64,000 nucleotides of DNA from Tetracentron sinense (GCA_015143295.1 CM026567.1:8946416-9010415); one strand, 5' to 3'. Counted from the first letter of the stretch, positions 35,396 to 46,084 are shown. Numbers and translations: made by a program. Notes: a model not told the origin generated them from the letters alone.

Positions 35396-35720
35396 GACTA
35401 AAGTCCTGACAACAATAGCACCACATGAGTCTAACTTGGAACCACAATTTATCACCATTTAATCTCACAAAATTTCAAGTAATACTATTGCTATAATATT
35501 AGTATACATTGCATCATACCCATCGGTGGTTCCTAAGACTCGTACTTGGTTGAGACAACCATTTAAACTAAGACTAAAATTTAGTCTCACACTTGAAATC
35601 AGGACTCGCTTCCGACTTACTTCCTTCCTAACTTGCTTCCTAACATATGCTCTTAGCAAGCCGTGGTACCAGATTCTAAGTGACCATAAACACCTAAAGC
35701 CTAAGCTCTGATACCATCTC
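35396..35720 (-). other. Element I: leader with primer-binding site
   Basis: TGGTATCAGAGC on the minus strand at 35705-35716. The leader is clearly similar to that of A at 274-633. Confidence 0.85.
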
Positions 35721-36024
35721 TGTCACGACCCAAAACCCACCCTAGGAGTTAGAGTGAATCTTGGATGACTTATCATGACTTGCATGACTTGCTTGACAAA
35801 CCATCCTGCAAAATACGTAGAGCATATACAATAGAGGACAATAACAGTGGAAGTATACTTTAACGTGGCACAGCAGAAGTCTAACAAAACCTCTATGTAT
35901 ATATGTGCATGATCCAAGTTGATACAAAAAGGAAATCAAAACTAAGAAAGCATAGACAGGCCCGCTAAAATACATGAATATAACTCTCACGCTCACCTAC
36001 AATCTCTCACTTAGAATCTACCAC

Positions 36025-36144
36025 CTAATAGTGACCGTCTACGTGAGGTTCCTCCATAGGTTCCATAACATACTCCTCCTCCACCCAAGGGCTCGGAGCA
36101 CAGATATCGAAAGGAACAGCCGCTCCGCTATCACCTGCCGACAT
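36025..36144 (-). CDS. Micro-ORF in LTR I (39 codons)
   Basis: ATG at 36144: MSAGDSGAAVPFDICAPSPW, then VEEEYVMEPMEEPHVDG and a stop. Same length as the frame in LTR A, with mostly conservative differences. The start codon sits in the second hairpin. Acidic, no signal peptide or membrane segment. Function unknown. Confidence 0.52.
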   Translation of the reverse strand: MSAGDSGAAVPFDICAPSPWVEEEYVMEPMEEPHVDGHY

Positions 36145-36155
36145 AAGACGTACGG

Positions 36156-36174
36156 CTGAGCATGGAATACTCAG
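36156..36174 (-). promoter_or_regulatory. Hairpin of leader module, LTR I
   Basis: Sense CTGAGTATTCCATGCTCAG. The flanking second stem (GCCG...CGGC) covers the micro-ORF start. Confidence 0.5.
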
Positions 36175-37469
36175 CAGGTACCAAACACTAACCAACAGTC
36201 ATAATAGAGCAATAACAATATAAAGTAGGAAGCAATTGATATCAACAGGAAGCAGTATTTGTATTTCATGCTTGCATCACAGAAAACCGATAAAACTCTT
36301 GAAATCTTTGTGTTCTTGTCTTGACTTGAAAACATTCTTTTCGTGCTTGAAAACTAGTCTTGACATGTTTTGTCATATTGGTCTTGTCGAGTCATACTTG
36401 TCTTGTCATTCTTGTCATGCGTGTCATGTCATGTATCATGCTTGCTTGCTTGGAAAATAAACATGTTCTTGCTACTTGTGAGGGAGGGAAGGCCCCTCTT
36501 CCTAAATGAGAAGCAACTTGTGAGGGAGGGGAGACCTCTCTCTAACGAAATGCATTGAATGTGACATGCATGCTTGGGGTGTTCTTGTTCGTGTCAAAAG
36601 CGAGGGAAAACGTATCGTAAGATATGCCCTACCTCTATTTACCAACCCTTTCATTTGGCCTTGTCATGGTGTTCGTGAATCGGGAATAAAACCTTGAAAG
36701 CAAACATGGTGTTTAATGCTTGAAGATCCTACTCGTGGACTACATGCCATGCTCGTGGATTCATGTATAATTAAGGATGACATTGGCATAGAAAGCATTT
36801 GCATTTAATCAAGAATTAAATCAAACAATTAAGCATTTAATCTATCCACATGCCATTCTAGGAAGTAAAGGAATTCATACATGCATCTTCTATGAATAAA
36901 TCTCATCTTCTTCATTGAGGCATTTCATCAAACATTTGGTATGTGCATTATGGTTAATCCTAAGTCTTGGATTTCTAGGTGTGTTAATGCTCACACCATA
37001 CATGTGTGTTCGTTTTTAGTACAATGCCCTCCCCATTTCGTTCATTACATAACCTACACATGGCATCCAATCGCCCATACACACTCCATCCATACATCCC
37101 AACCATTCTTATTCTTAGAAATTAGGGAAAACAAAGAAAAAGGAAGAAAAGAGAGAAGAAGGTGAACTAGGAGGGTAGTATAGGGTACCGACCTTGATTT
37201 GGGTTGAAGAACACCCTTAATGTGGATTTCCAACTTGAGGAAGAATCCCTCTTTGGGTTTGAGGAACTCTAGTTGCTTGAGGAAGGTCCTTTGCTTGAAA
37301 ATCTTCAAGAATGAGCCTCCCTTGATCTCCAATCCAAGCTCCTTTGGAGGATTTTCCCAAAATCTTCTTCTCCTTTCTCCCCTCTTTCTCTCCTCTCTAG
37401 GTTAGAAATACCTCAAATGAGGATCCCTAACAATACAAGGGTTTAAGACCCTCAAATCTAGCTTCAGTT

Positions 37470-37735
37470 ACCGCATGTGATCAATCGCACGCTTATTTGC
37501 GGTCGATCGCAGGTCCTTGCGATCGATCGCACCTGGATGCGATCTATCGCACATGAACCCAAACACATTGGTCTAATTTCCCCCTGCATGCGATCGATCG
37601 CAACTCTTGCGATCGATCTCAGATCCCTGTGATCTATTGCACCTGGGGATCCATCTATCGCATATGGCCCAGAGAGTTTAGGACTCATTTCGCCTGCATG
37701 CGATCGATCACACCTGACTTGCGATCGATCACACC
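37470..37735. repeat. Palindromic cassette zone, 5' LTR of I
   Basis: TGCGATCGATCGCA-type units, the partner of the zone at 30015-30275; individual units have diverged at CG positions, as expected for methylated DNA. Confidence 0.85.
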
Positions 37736-38095
37736 CTTTAGATTTTTTTGTTTTCTCCCAGTTTCCCTTACTTTGGTAATCCGACCATAACTTTTGACTC
37801 AGTTGTCCGATTTGGACGATTCAACTTGCGTTGGATTCTTCTTTTGAAGGGGAACTTTCTTGGCATTTTAAAATTTCCAATTTCTACTTTATTTATTGAC
37901 TAAATTGCCCCTGAAGTTGACTGATCCACAAATGAGATTCAGTAACTCGGGTTTTCGACATATCCGACTTAGTGATACTACTTCTTAATACTTAGAGTTC
38001 TTCAAATTTTTTCATTTCATAGAAATAGGAGGATTACAAAGGCATAATTCCTTGGCACGTGTCCCAATACATGGCAAAAGTTTCGGGGCTCTACA

Positions 38096-38111
38096 ATTTT
38101 GGGGCGCGACA
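38096..38111 (+). mobile_element. Element H: last 16 bp of its 3' end
   Basis: ATTTTGGGGCGCGACA is a plus-strand gypsy LTR terminus, followed by actag (38112-38116). The same five bases flank the other end of H at 55321-55325 (ctagt on the plus strand). The rest of this end of H is replaced by element I. Confidence 0.7.
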
Positions 38112-40305
38112 ACTAGTACCCGAACTATGGATGGACAGACATACCAGTTTCATACATTCTTTACTAATACCCAAACTATGAATGGATGGACATATTAGCA
38201 TTACATATTTTAACTAGTACCCAAACTATGAAATGGATGGATGTACCAGCGTTCTCATGAGTTTCTTATGAGTTTTACTAGTACCCAAACTATGGAAGGC
38301 GAACATACTAGCGTTCTTATGAGTTTCTTATGAGTTTTATTAGTACCTGAACTATGAATGAACAGACATACTAGCATTCTTATGAGCTTATGAGACATAT
38401 GAGCGTTGCTTATGAACTTTACTTATGAGGTTTTGCTTCTGAGTAATTCTTATGAGCATTTACTTGTGAGATTTCGGATATCCGTACTTATGAGATCATG
38501 CAAGACATAGTGCATAGAGTACTTGTGCGTATCATAGAGTTTCATTAATAGCCAATTCATAAAAGACATATGTACAATACGTGTAAGCAATATGGTAGAT
38601 ATGGAAAACCTTTAAACATTGAGACATACTCATAGGTTTCATTCATAGTTAGAGCACATGCCCACATGAGAATTGCATGCATCATTTCCTCACTTTCATA
38701 TGCTTTTCCTCACGCTTCATTCATGTCGGAAAGCAAAACATATTTGTAAGGGAATGAAACATAACAAAGCTTGGATGGCAGTCTAAACCATAAGGAAATC
38801 CCAATAAGGTTAGACAATCATCAAACTAACATGCTCTTCGTACTTTAAATAACCATAGTTTACAAGGAACAAGGTCTTATACCTTGATTTCATTTCATTA
38901 TTTTCAATAGCATATATATAAACCTATAAACCTTAATTTTCACCGAAGATCATGCATCAAAGCCTTCTATTAGTCAATGAATCAAAATATGAAAAGCTAG
39001 TAGATTGTTCTACCTTTTGAAGAATTGATTTTCTTCAATTTCAGAGATTTTTGAAAGCTTGAGGAACAAGATCCAAGCTTGAAAAGCAAGATCCAAGCTC
39101 CTCCTTTAATCACAAAGCCAAGCTAAGAACATACCAAGAAAACCCAACCTCTCCTTCTTCTTCCTCTTTAAAATCCTTCTCAACTCTCTCTCTAAGGTTT
39201 GTGAACCCATTCCCACGAAATGTGGGTTTATATAAGTGTTTGGAGGTTGCCAAAACCCCAAAACACCCTTAAAATATCACTAGGAGTCGGCTAGAGCACA
39301 AAAACACATGTGATCGGTCGATCCGTCGCAAATCTGGTCAATCGGTTTGGTCCTCCTTTTTCCCGTTTTTCCTGTTGTGGTATTTCAACCATAACTTTTG
39401 ACTCACTTATCAGATTTTGACGATTCAACTTGCATTGGACTCATCATTCAAAAATGAACAATTTTATCGCTAATAAAAAAATCCTAATTCTGAGTTCTTA
39501 ATAACCTAAATGGGCTCTAAAGCTTACTGGTCCAAATTGACTGTTGCATTTACAGCAGACCAACCCCCGAAAAACCCCCATTTTACCTAATGTTGACTCA
39601 AAATATGGAAAAGTGATTAACATGAGCCTCTAAGAGGGTTTCAATACCTTTCTAATGGCTTAAGAATCACTCGATTTCGATCAGCGGTGACGAAACTAGA
39701 GTCCCTACAAGTTGAGGGAATGTTTAGACATCCCTGTTTTTGACACTTAGAACCTTTTCTACACTTTTGTTCTTACCATTCTAAACACTTGGAGTATTTC
39801 CTATACCATTTATTTTCACACTAATACAACCCAATTGCTTTTAGAGTACTTTTACTCTTTGTTTCATTGCCCACATACCTCGAGTAATGCATATTCTTTG
39901 TTTAAACTCCCAAGGACATGGAGTATTTCATACTATTGGTTTCAACACACCGACATACACCACACATATTTCTACCCAACTAAACTCAAGGTGAAAACCC
40001 GCCTTATTATTTTTCATAACATCATAATAATACAAGAAGGCTTTTGGCCTTCAACCCAAGTACCGTGACACTAGTCACAACGTTGTGAAATTGGTTCCCG
40101 GGGTTCTACATTCACACTTAGGGTATCTTATACCCTAGATACTTGAGTATTAGTATACTTTTGTTTTGAGACTCAACATACACATATAAAATCCTCACTT
40201 CACTTTACCCAATATCAAGAACACATGGTAAGCCTTAGGCCTTTACATGCACTGTACACTAGCACTAGTCACTTGAACAGTGCACGTGAAATCTAGGGCT
40301 CTACA
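38112..40305 (-). mobile_element. Element L: LTR, U3 part (Ty3/gypsy)
   Basis: Relative of LTR C. Holds an about 55-bp tandem array (38112-38385, theme ACTAGTACCCAAACTATGAA), a TATA candidate at 39227-39235, a weak cassette stretch (39310-39345) and the U3 block (39386-39440). Ends CTAGGGCTCTACA at 40305, then catga. The matching R-U5 part is at 55321-56207 in opposite orientation. Confidence 0.78.
39227..39235 (-). promoter_or_regulatory. Candidate TATA box of LTR L
   Basis: Sense CTTATATAAACCC between the purine-rich leader block and U3. Confidence 0.5.
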
Positions 40306-41585
40306 CATGATGAGTTACAAACAAGAAATCCATGTTCATTAAATTGAGAGATTATCCAAGTTCCGGGTAAGACAGTCGATTAAGCTTAAATCCTGCACAG
40401 GTGATTTCTAAATCAAACAAGTTTGAAATATATTTTTATTAAAATAAATTATACTTAACAAAAGTTTTTCTCAAAATTTTTTACATGATAAAAAGTTTCT
40501 AATGGCTTAATCAAATGTCTTGGAAACCCGAATGATGTATAATGGGCTATGAGTTAGATAGTATATTAATCTCGAAGGCCCATTAGGGATAATGTTATTG
40601 AAAGGATCAATTGAATTAAAAAGTTCATGCGGTGGGATTCTTAATGGTTAATAATTTTACACTGGATTCAATTGCAACATGGATATCTCATGTCACTTGC
40701 AATTCTGATGTCATTCCTATTTAAGGGTCAATGGGATAACATTGGGTAAGCCAAGGTTAGAATGTCCCAGAGAAACCTATGGAGATGCCCACTAAGAAAT
40801 ACAAGCTCAATTAATAAATTAAATGTTAATTTATAAATTAAAGGATTAAAATTTAATCTTTAATAAAATGGATTAAATGTTAATCTATGGTTTAGATTAA
40901 AAGTTAATCTAAATTAAAGGATAATAATAATGATTATTTAATTAATCCAATATAAGGGGAAATGGGTTTGACCCATAACCATAAAACCCAACAAAAGTTG
41001 ACCTTATATGTGGGCCCAAACCCATTGGATTAAATCCCTAGGGTGGGCGCTTGGAGTTTCCTAATTGGTTAGGATTTTGTTAATTAAAGAATTAATCCTT
41101 ATTTCATGGGATTAGATTCCAATACTTGGAATGTAAGAAACTAGGAGATAAGATTGGATGTTTTTCAAAACTTGGAGTGCAAGACTCCATAGGCTCACGC
41201 CCTTCTTTAGCCATGCCCCCCCTTATGGGGTTTCCTAATTTGATTAGGATTCCTAATTGTTAGGAGTTTGTTGGGATCCCTAGAATCTAGGGAAGTAGTT
41301 ACACCCCTTTAATTAAGGAGTCCTTTTAAGAAAAAGAATCCTAAATTTGAAAGTTTGTTATAACTAATGATAAGAATTATCATTATTTAGTAACTCTTTT
41401 AAAAAGGGATAACTTCCAATTGGAGTAGGATTTGGATTTGATCTAACTCTATATAAACTCCAATATCCAAAACCTGTGGAATATAATTCATTCAATATTT
41501 TTTTTCTTCTCCACTCCAAACCGTGAGCTTAAGGGAGAGAATTCCCTTCTCTAATTTTTGTGAGCCTCTCGGGTGTGTCCAAGTT
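40306..41585 (+). mobile_element. Element M: LTR right part (copia-type)
   Basis: Plus-strand sequence matching Q (about 61330-62490) closely over the part beginning CAAACAAGAAATCCATG. Contains runs such as GATTAAATGTTAATCTA, and a TATA candidate at 41449-41458. Its other part is 56208-56797 on the minus strand. Copia is inferred from the AAGTGGGAGAT polypurine tract beside the other part. Confidence 0.65.
41449..41458 (+). promoter_or_regulatory. Candidate TATA box of LTR M
   Basis: CTATATAAAC followed about 40-100 bp later by a pyrimidine-rich leader. LTR promoter rather than a host gene promoter. Confidence 0.55.
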
Positions 41586-43067
41586 TGTAGAATCCCGGAA
41601 CTTTTGCCATGTATTAAAAATCATGCCAAGGCATTTTGCCTTTGTAATCCTCCTATTTCTATGAAATGAGAAAATTTAAAGAAACTCTAAGTGTTAGGAA
41701 GTAGTATTCTTAAGTCGGACATATCGAAAACTCGAGTTACTGAAACCCATTTGCGGATCAGTCGACTTTAGGGGTAATTTGGTCAATAAATAAAGAAGAA
41801 ATTAGAAATTCTAAAATTTTAGGAATGTCCCCCTTCAAAAGAGGAATCCAACGCAAGTTGAATCGTCTAAATCAGACAACCGAGTCAAAAGTTATGGCCG
41901 AAGTACCAAAGTAAGGGAAAATGAAATAAAACAACAAAATCTGGGATGTGCGATCAATCGCAGGTTTGGTGCGATCGATCGCATGCAGGCAAAATAGGTC
42001 CCAAGGTCTCAGGACCATATGCTATAAATGGGGATCCCTGTGCGACAGATCGCAGTGATCTGCGATCGATCGCAAGAGTGTGCGATCGATCGCATACAGA
42101 GGGAAATCAGATCAATGCATTCGGGTTCAAGTGCGATAGATCGCATTAATGTGCGATCAATCGCAAGGACCTACGATCGATCCCAGATAAGTGCGCGATT
42201 GATCGCATGCGGTAGCAGATTCCAAATTTGGGGGTTTTAAACCCTTGTCTTGTTTAGGGATCCCATTTGGGGATTTTCTAAACCTAAGGATAGGAAGAAG
42301 GAGAAAAAGGAGGAGGAGAGATTGAAGGCAAAATCCAAAGAGGGCTTTGGGATTGAGATCAAGGGAACAAGCTTGAAGGATTCCAAGCTAGAACCATCCT
42401 CAATCAAGGGATTCTTCAAAGATCAAGCTTGATCTTCAAGGTTAGTACACCCTACCAACTTACCCTAGCAATAATCTAGGTTTCTATATGGAATGTGATC
42501 CTTGTCATTAGGTTTCTTCTTTATGAAATGTATTATCTCTAATGAACATCTCTAATGAACATAAACAAGATAAGGAAAAATGGTATGGATATTTGGATGG
42601 GTATGGATTGAGGCGATTGGATGCCGAAGGAATGATGTATGATGTGTGGGGTGTGAATTGGAAAATGGAGGATGGGCATTGTACAAATAATAAACTTACC
42701 CTTGTGTGATTGGAAAATATGCATAAAAAGGAAGAAGATGAACTACTAAGGAACAATGTATGTTATGTATTTGAAAAAATGCCGAATCTATAAAATCATG
42801 ACTTAAGGGAAGAAAATGCTTTAAATACTCAAATGCCATGTTAATTACTCAAATGCTCACATGAATATATCATGAATGGAATTGTGATGCCTATCTCTTG
42901 TTATCCTCATTCCACTATTGTCACGATTGACACGTACACGAGCACGCATGATAGCATGAATGTGGAGTGAAGGGTCACACCCGACCTAACTGCAATGCCT
43001 TTAGGAGAAATCCCCGGAATGGTTCATGGAATCAAACTCAACATCAAGGGAATCTCCAAAGGCAAAA
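41586..43067 (+). mobile_element. Element N: gypsy LTR, U3 part
   Basis: Starts TGTAGAATCCCGGAAC at 41586. Contains the U3 block (about 41840-41900), a GCGATCGATCGCA cassette zone (41945-42205) and the GGCGATTGGATGCC block (about 42610), all in sense orientation on the plus strand. It stops near 43067, where sequence of copia F begins. This is the inferred right breakpoint of the inversion. Confidence 0.75.
41945..42205. repeat. Palindromic cassette zone of LTR N
   Basis: About ten GTGCGATCGATCGCA-type units, the same cassette type as LTR I. Confidence 0.85.
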
Positions 43068-43767
43068 AGCATTAGCATAAAAGTCTAGGAGTTTGAGTGA
43101 AGAAGTGATGAAAATTGCTCAACTCTTTAGTACGTAACATGGTCGTGACACTTCTTATGCTCATCATGAAGAAGGTAATAGGATGAACCAAAATGCTAGG
43201 GTCTCTCAGAAAACAAGGAAGAACATGAGATCTAACAAGAAGAAGGTCATGCCTACAAATGAAATGAACAAAGACAATAGGGTTCCCCAAAAGTCTAAGT
43301 TCATTAATTATGTGGGAAAGGATGAAATGCCTTATCATTCACACCGCTTTGAAAGCCCAAAATTCTGACATGAGGTATTTTGATAGTGGATGTTCCAGAC
43401 ACATGATAGGTAACAAGTCCCTCTTCACTCATCTCGAGGAATGCTTAGATGGGACTGTTACTTTTGGCAAAGAAAGCAAATCCTCTGTGAAAGGAAAAGG
43501 TGTCATCCAAGCACCAAGCATTCCAAAACTGAAGGATGTCTTGTTTTTAGAGGGACTGAAAGCTAATCTAATTAGCATAAGTCAATTGTGTGATGATCAC
43601 CATGTTGTCCATTTGTCCAATAACAAGTGTTCTGTTGTGGATGACAAAGGTGTGTGTGTTTTGGAAGGGTCAAGAACCACTGAAAATTGCTATGGTTTAA
43701 TTCCAAGTGATGGTTCTTCTCAAATTTGCAATAGGGCTAAAGTTGAAGAAGTTGAACTGTGACACAG
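43068..43767 (+). pseudogene. Element F (right part): protease region
   Basis: Basic linker (RKNMRSNKKK), then the copia protease motif DSGCSRHMIG near 43381-43410, then LKDVLFLEGLKANLISISQL and the start of the pre-integrase segment (CYGLIPSDG). Solo LTR O is inserted after 43767. Fossil. Confidence 0.85.
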
Positions 43768-44038
43768 TGTCACGCCCCAAAATACCCCTAGGAGTTAAGG
43801 TATACTTTAGGTGTGACCATACTTAACCTGGCAAAGCATCCTGTAATAAACAAGGTATAACATGCTCTAATAGAAATATAATACAGAATGCGGAAGCTAA
43901 AATATGGCGGAAACACAACCAACTTTTTCTTTTCAATTAACCTAACAAGTATTCCAAGTTTATACAAAATATGACATGTAAAGGTGGACATGCCCACCTA
44001 TCAAAATACAAAAATGTAACTCTCTCTCTCTCTCTCTC

Positions 44039-44194
44039 TCAGTAGTCAGCCCCATGGGGCCAATGGTCTAAGTCCTTTACCTCAGCCTGAGGCTCAACTA
44101 ACGAATCCTCATATGGTTCTTTCTCACCGTAGTCCTCCTCAACCCAAGGACCCGAGACACAAATGTCAAACTGGACTCGTGTACCTGCCGACAT
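44039..44194 (-). CDS. Micro-ORF in solo LTR O (51 codons)
   Basis: ATG at 44194: MSAGTRVQFDICVSGPWVEE, then DYGEKEPYED and an end with DLDHWPHGADY. The first half matches A and I; the DxDxWP ending recalls the DMWPYG end of C and L. Acidic. Function unknown. Confidence 0.48.
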   Translation of the reverse strand: MSAGTRVQFDICVSGPWVEEDYGEKEPYEDSLVEPQAEVKDLDHWPHGADY

Positions 44195-44204
44195 AAAAGT
44201 ACGG

Positions 44205-44223
44205 CTGAGCATGGAATACTCAG
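44205..44223 (-). promoter_or_regulatory. Hairpin of leader module, solo LTR O
   Basis: Sense CTGAGTATTCCATGCTCAG with outer G-C pair, then a second stem GCCG...CGGC containing the micro-ORF start. Confidence 0.5.
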
Positions 44224-44408
44224 CGAGTACAAGCTCCTAGCTAACAATAATAATAACGAACAAATCATCATATGCAAGTACTAGAAGGATACAGTTCATA
44301 ATCATTTAAAACAACCTCATACATAACCATTTATTCAATCACAACTCTAATGAAAACCCAACCATATCTATGAAACATATGAGTCCTTATGAGTTTTCCT
44401 TTCCATAT

Positions 44409-44808
44409 TTCTTATGAGCCAGAGGTTAGTACCCGCACTCCTTGGGTTACCAACCTCCTTGACAGTACAATACTTTTGAGTCTTTTCTTATGAGCCAGGG
44501 GTTAGCACCCGCACAACCCTGGGCTACCAACCCCCTTGACATTTTCAATACCTTTTTTATGAGCCAGAGGTTAGCACCCTTAACCGAGGCTACCAACTTC
44601 CTTGACAGTCCAATACCTTTCTTATGAATCAGAGGTTAGCACCCTTAACCGAGGCTACCAACCTCCTTGACAGTCCAATACCTTTCTTATGAGTCAGAGG
44701 TTAGTACCCTTAATCGGGGGTACCAACCTCCTTGACAGTCCAATACCTTTCTTATGATTCAGAGGTTAGCATCCTTAACCGGGGCTACCAACCTCCTTGA
44801 CATTTCCT
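44409..44808. repeat. 65-bp tandem array in LTR O
   Basis: Six units on the theme TTATGAGCCAGAGGTTAGCA, then CGAGGCTACCAACCTCCTTG. The halves GAGGTTAG and CTAACCTC/CCAACCTC make each unit partly self-complementary. Confidence 0.88.
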
Positions 44809-45639
44809 CCATATACATACGAGCTCGTGCATAGTTATTTATGAAAAACATGATGACATATACGATTTGAGGAGTAACATATAGCATTTCAATTCTTATC
44901 AAATTCATATGAGAATTTAAACAAGCATATAGAAATATGGTCACAATCGCCATTTTAGGGAAACTACAGGAATCATGCTTTTCGAACCTTCATTTAATTC
45001 AAAGTATTCCCATTCATGCATTTTACCAGGCAAGTGGTGTTCTATATTTTCTTTAGTTCTTTAAACTCATAATTTCTTTCTCAAGCATCACATGTGCATT
45101 CATCATGTGTACAATACCCTCCCACCATTTCCATCATTCAACACATCACAACATGGCATCCCATTGCCTCAATCCCCTCCTCCATCCATACATTCCATCA
45201 TTTATTCATATTATCTTGTTTATGTTTTAGGGATTTAGAATATTTCATCACAAGGGAGAAATGGGAAAAATTCAATACACTATATTCACAAGAAAATCTA
45301 GGTAATTACCAAGGTAGCTAGGAGGGTGTACTAACCTTGAAAGGAAGGGGAAGAAAGCCCTTGAGAATGCCAAGGAGAATGCTGCCCGAGCTTGGAGAAG
45401 GTACTCCATGCGTGCTTGAGCTTGGGCTAAAGGAATCCAAGCTTTTGGAATGATTCTAGGGTTCTCAAACCCTTGATTGTCTCAAGTTGAAACCCTAGGA
45501 GAAAAACCCCTTTCTCCTCTCTCCCTCTCTCAAAATAAAATCTCTAAGGGTTTATGAACCCTTAAGGCTCAGGCAATCCTTATAGGCAATGGTTGAATAC
45601 ATCAAAAGATGAAAAAGTCCTTAATGAAATTCTGCAAAC

Positions 45640-45865
45640 ACGCGAAGGACCGAGTGATCGGTGGTTAGGACCAAGTGATCAGTCACCTACCGAGCGACCG
45701 GTGTTTTTGACCGAGCGATCGGTTAAAAACACCCTCTCTGGAATTTTTCCCCATACAAAAAAGTTAACTAGTCGATAGATACGAAATCGATCGATTGTGG
45801 ACCGATTGATCGCTATATTGGACCGAGCGATCGGTTTTGGACCGAGCGATCGCTAAAGATCGGTG
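45640..45865. repeat. Palindromic cassette zone of LTR O
   Basis: Units such as GACCGAGCGATCGGT and CGATCGATTG, related in type to those of G, K, H and P. Confidence 0.82.
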
Positions 45866-46084
45866 TTCTGTAATTTTGGCACATTTTACTATTTCGGCCA
45901 TAACTTTTGACTCGTTCGTCGGATTTTGACGATTCAACTTGCATTGGATTTGTCTTTCAAAAAGGAACATTTTTGACATGTCAAAATCTTCAAATTCTTC
46001 TTTATTTATTTATTATACTACATGAAAGATCAATTGAGTATGAGAACACTATTCATTAGGTACGAAAAGTTCCGGGGTGCTACA

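Larger units (their letters stand above)
35721..38095 (-). mobile_element. Element I: 5' LTR (Ty3/gypsy)
   Basis: TGTCACGACCC at 35721 to CGGGGCTCTACA at 38095, 2375 bp. Contains the micro-ORF (36025-36144), hairpin (36156-36174), a short GAGGGAGGGGAGACC repeat (about 36480-36540), the GGCATCCAATCGCC block (about 37060), the cassette zone (37470-37735) and the U3 block (37785-37840). It abuts the last 16 bp of H. Confidence 0.9.
43768..46084 (-). mobile_element. Solo LTR O (Ty3/gypsy)
   Basis: TGTCACGCCCC at 43768 to CCGGGGTGCTACA at 46084, 2317 bp, flanked by a perfect 5-bp duplication cacag (43763-43767, 46085-46089). It splits the pre-integrase segment of F. Contains a (CT)n run (about 44020-44040), micro-ORF, hairpin, 65-bp array, GGCATCCCATTGCC block (about 45150), cassette zone (45640-45865) and U3 block (45895-45955). 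Confidence 0.94.

Noticed and set aside
41449-41458. Host gene promoter (TATA box followed by a leader)
   Set aside because: It lies inside LTR M, and no host-like coding sequence follows before LTR N starts at 41586.
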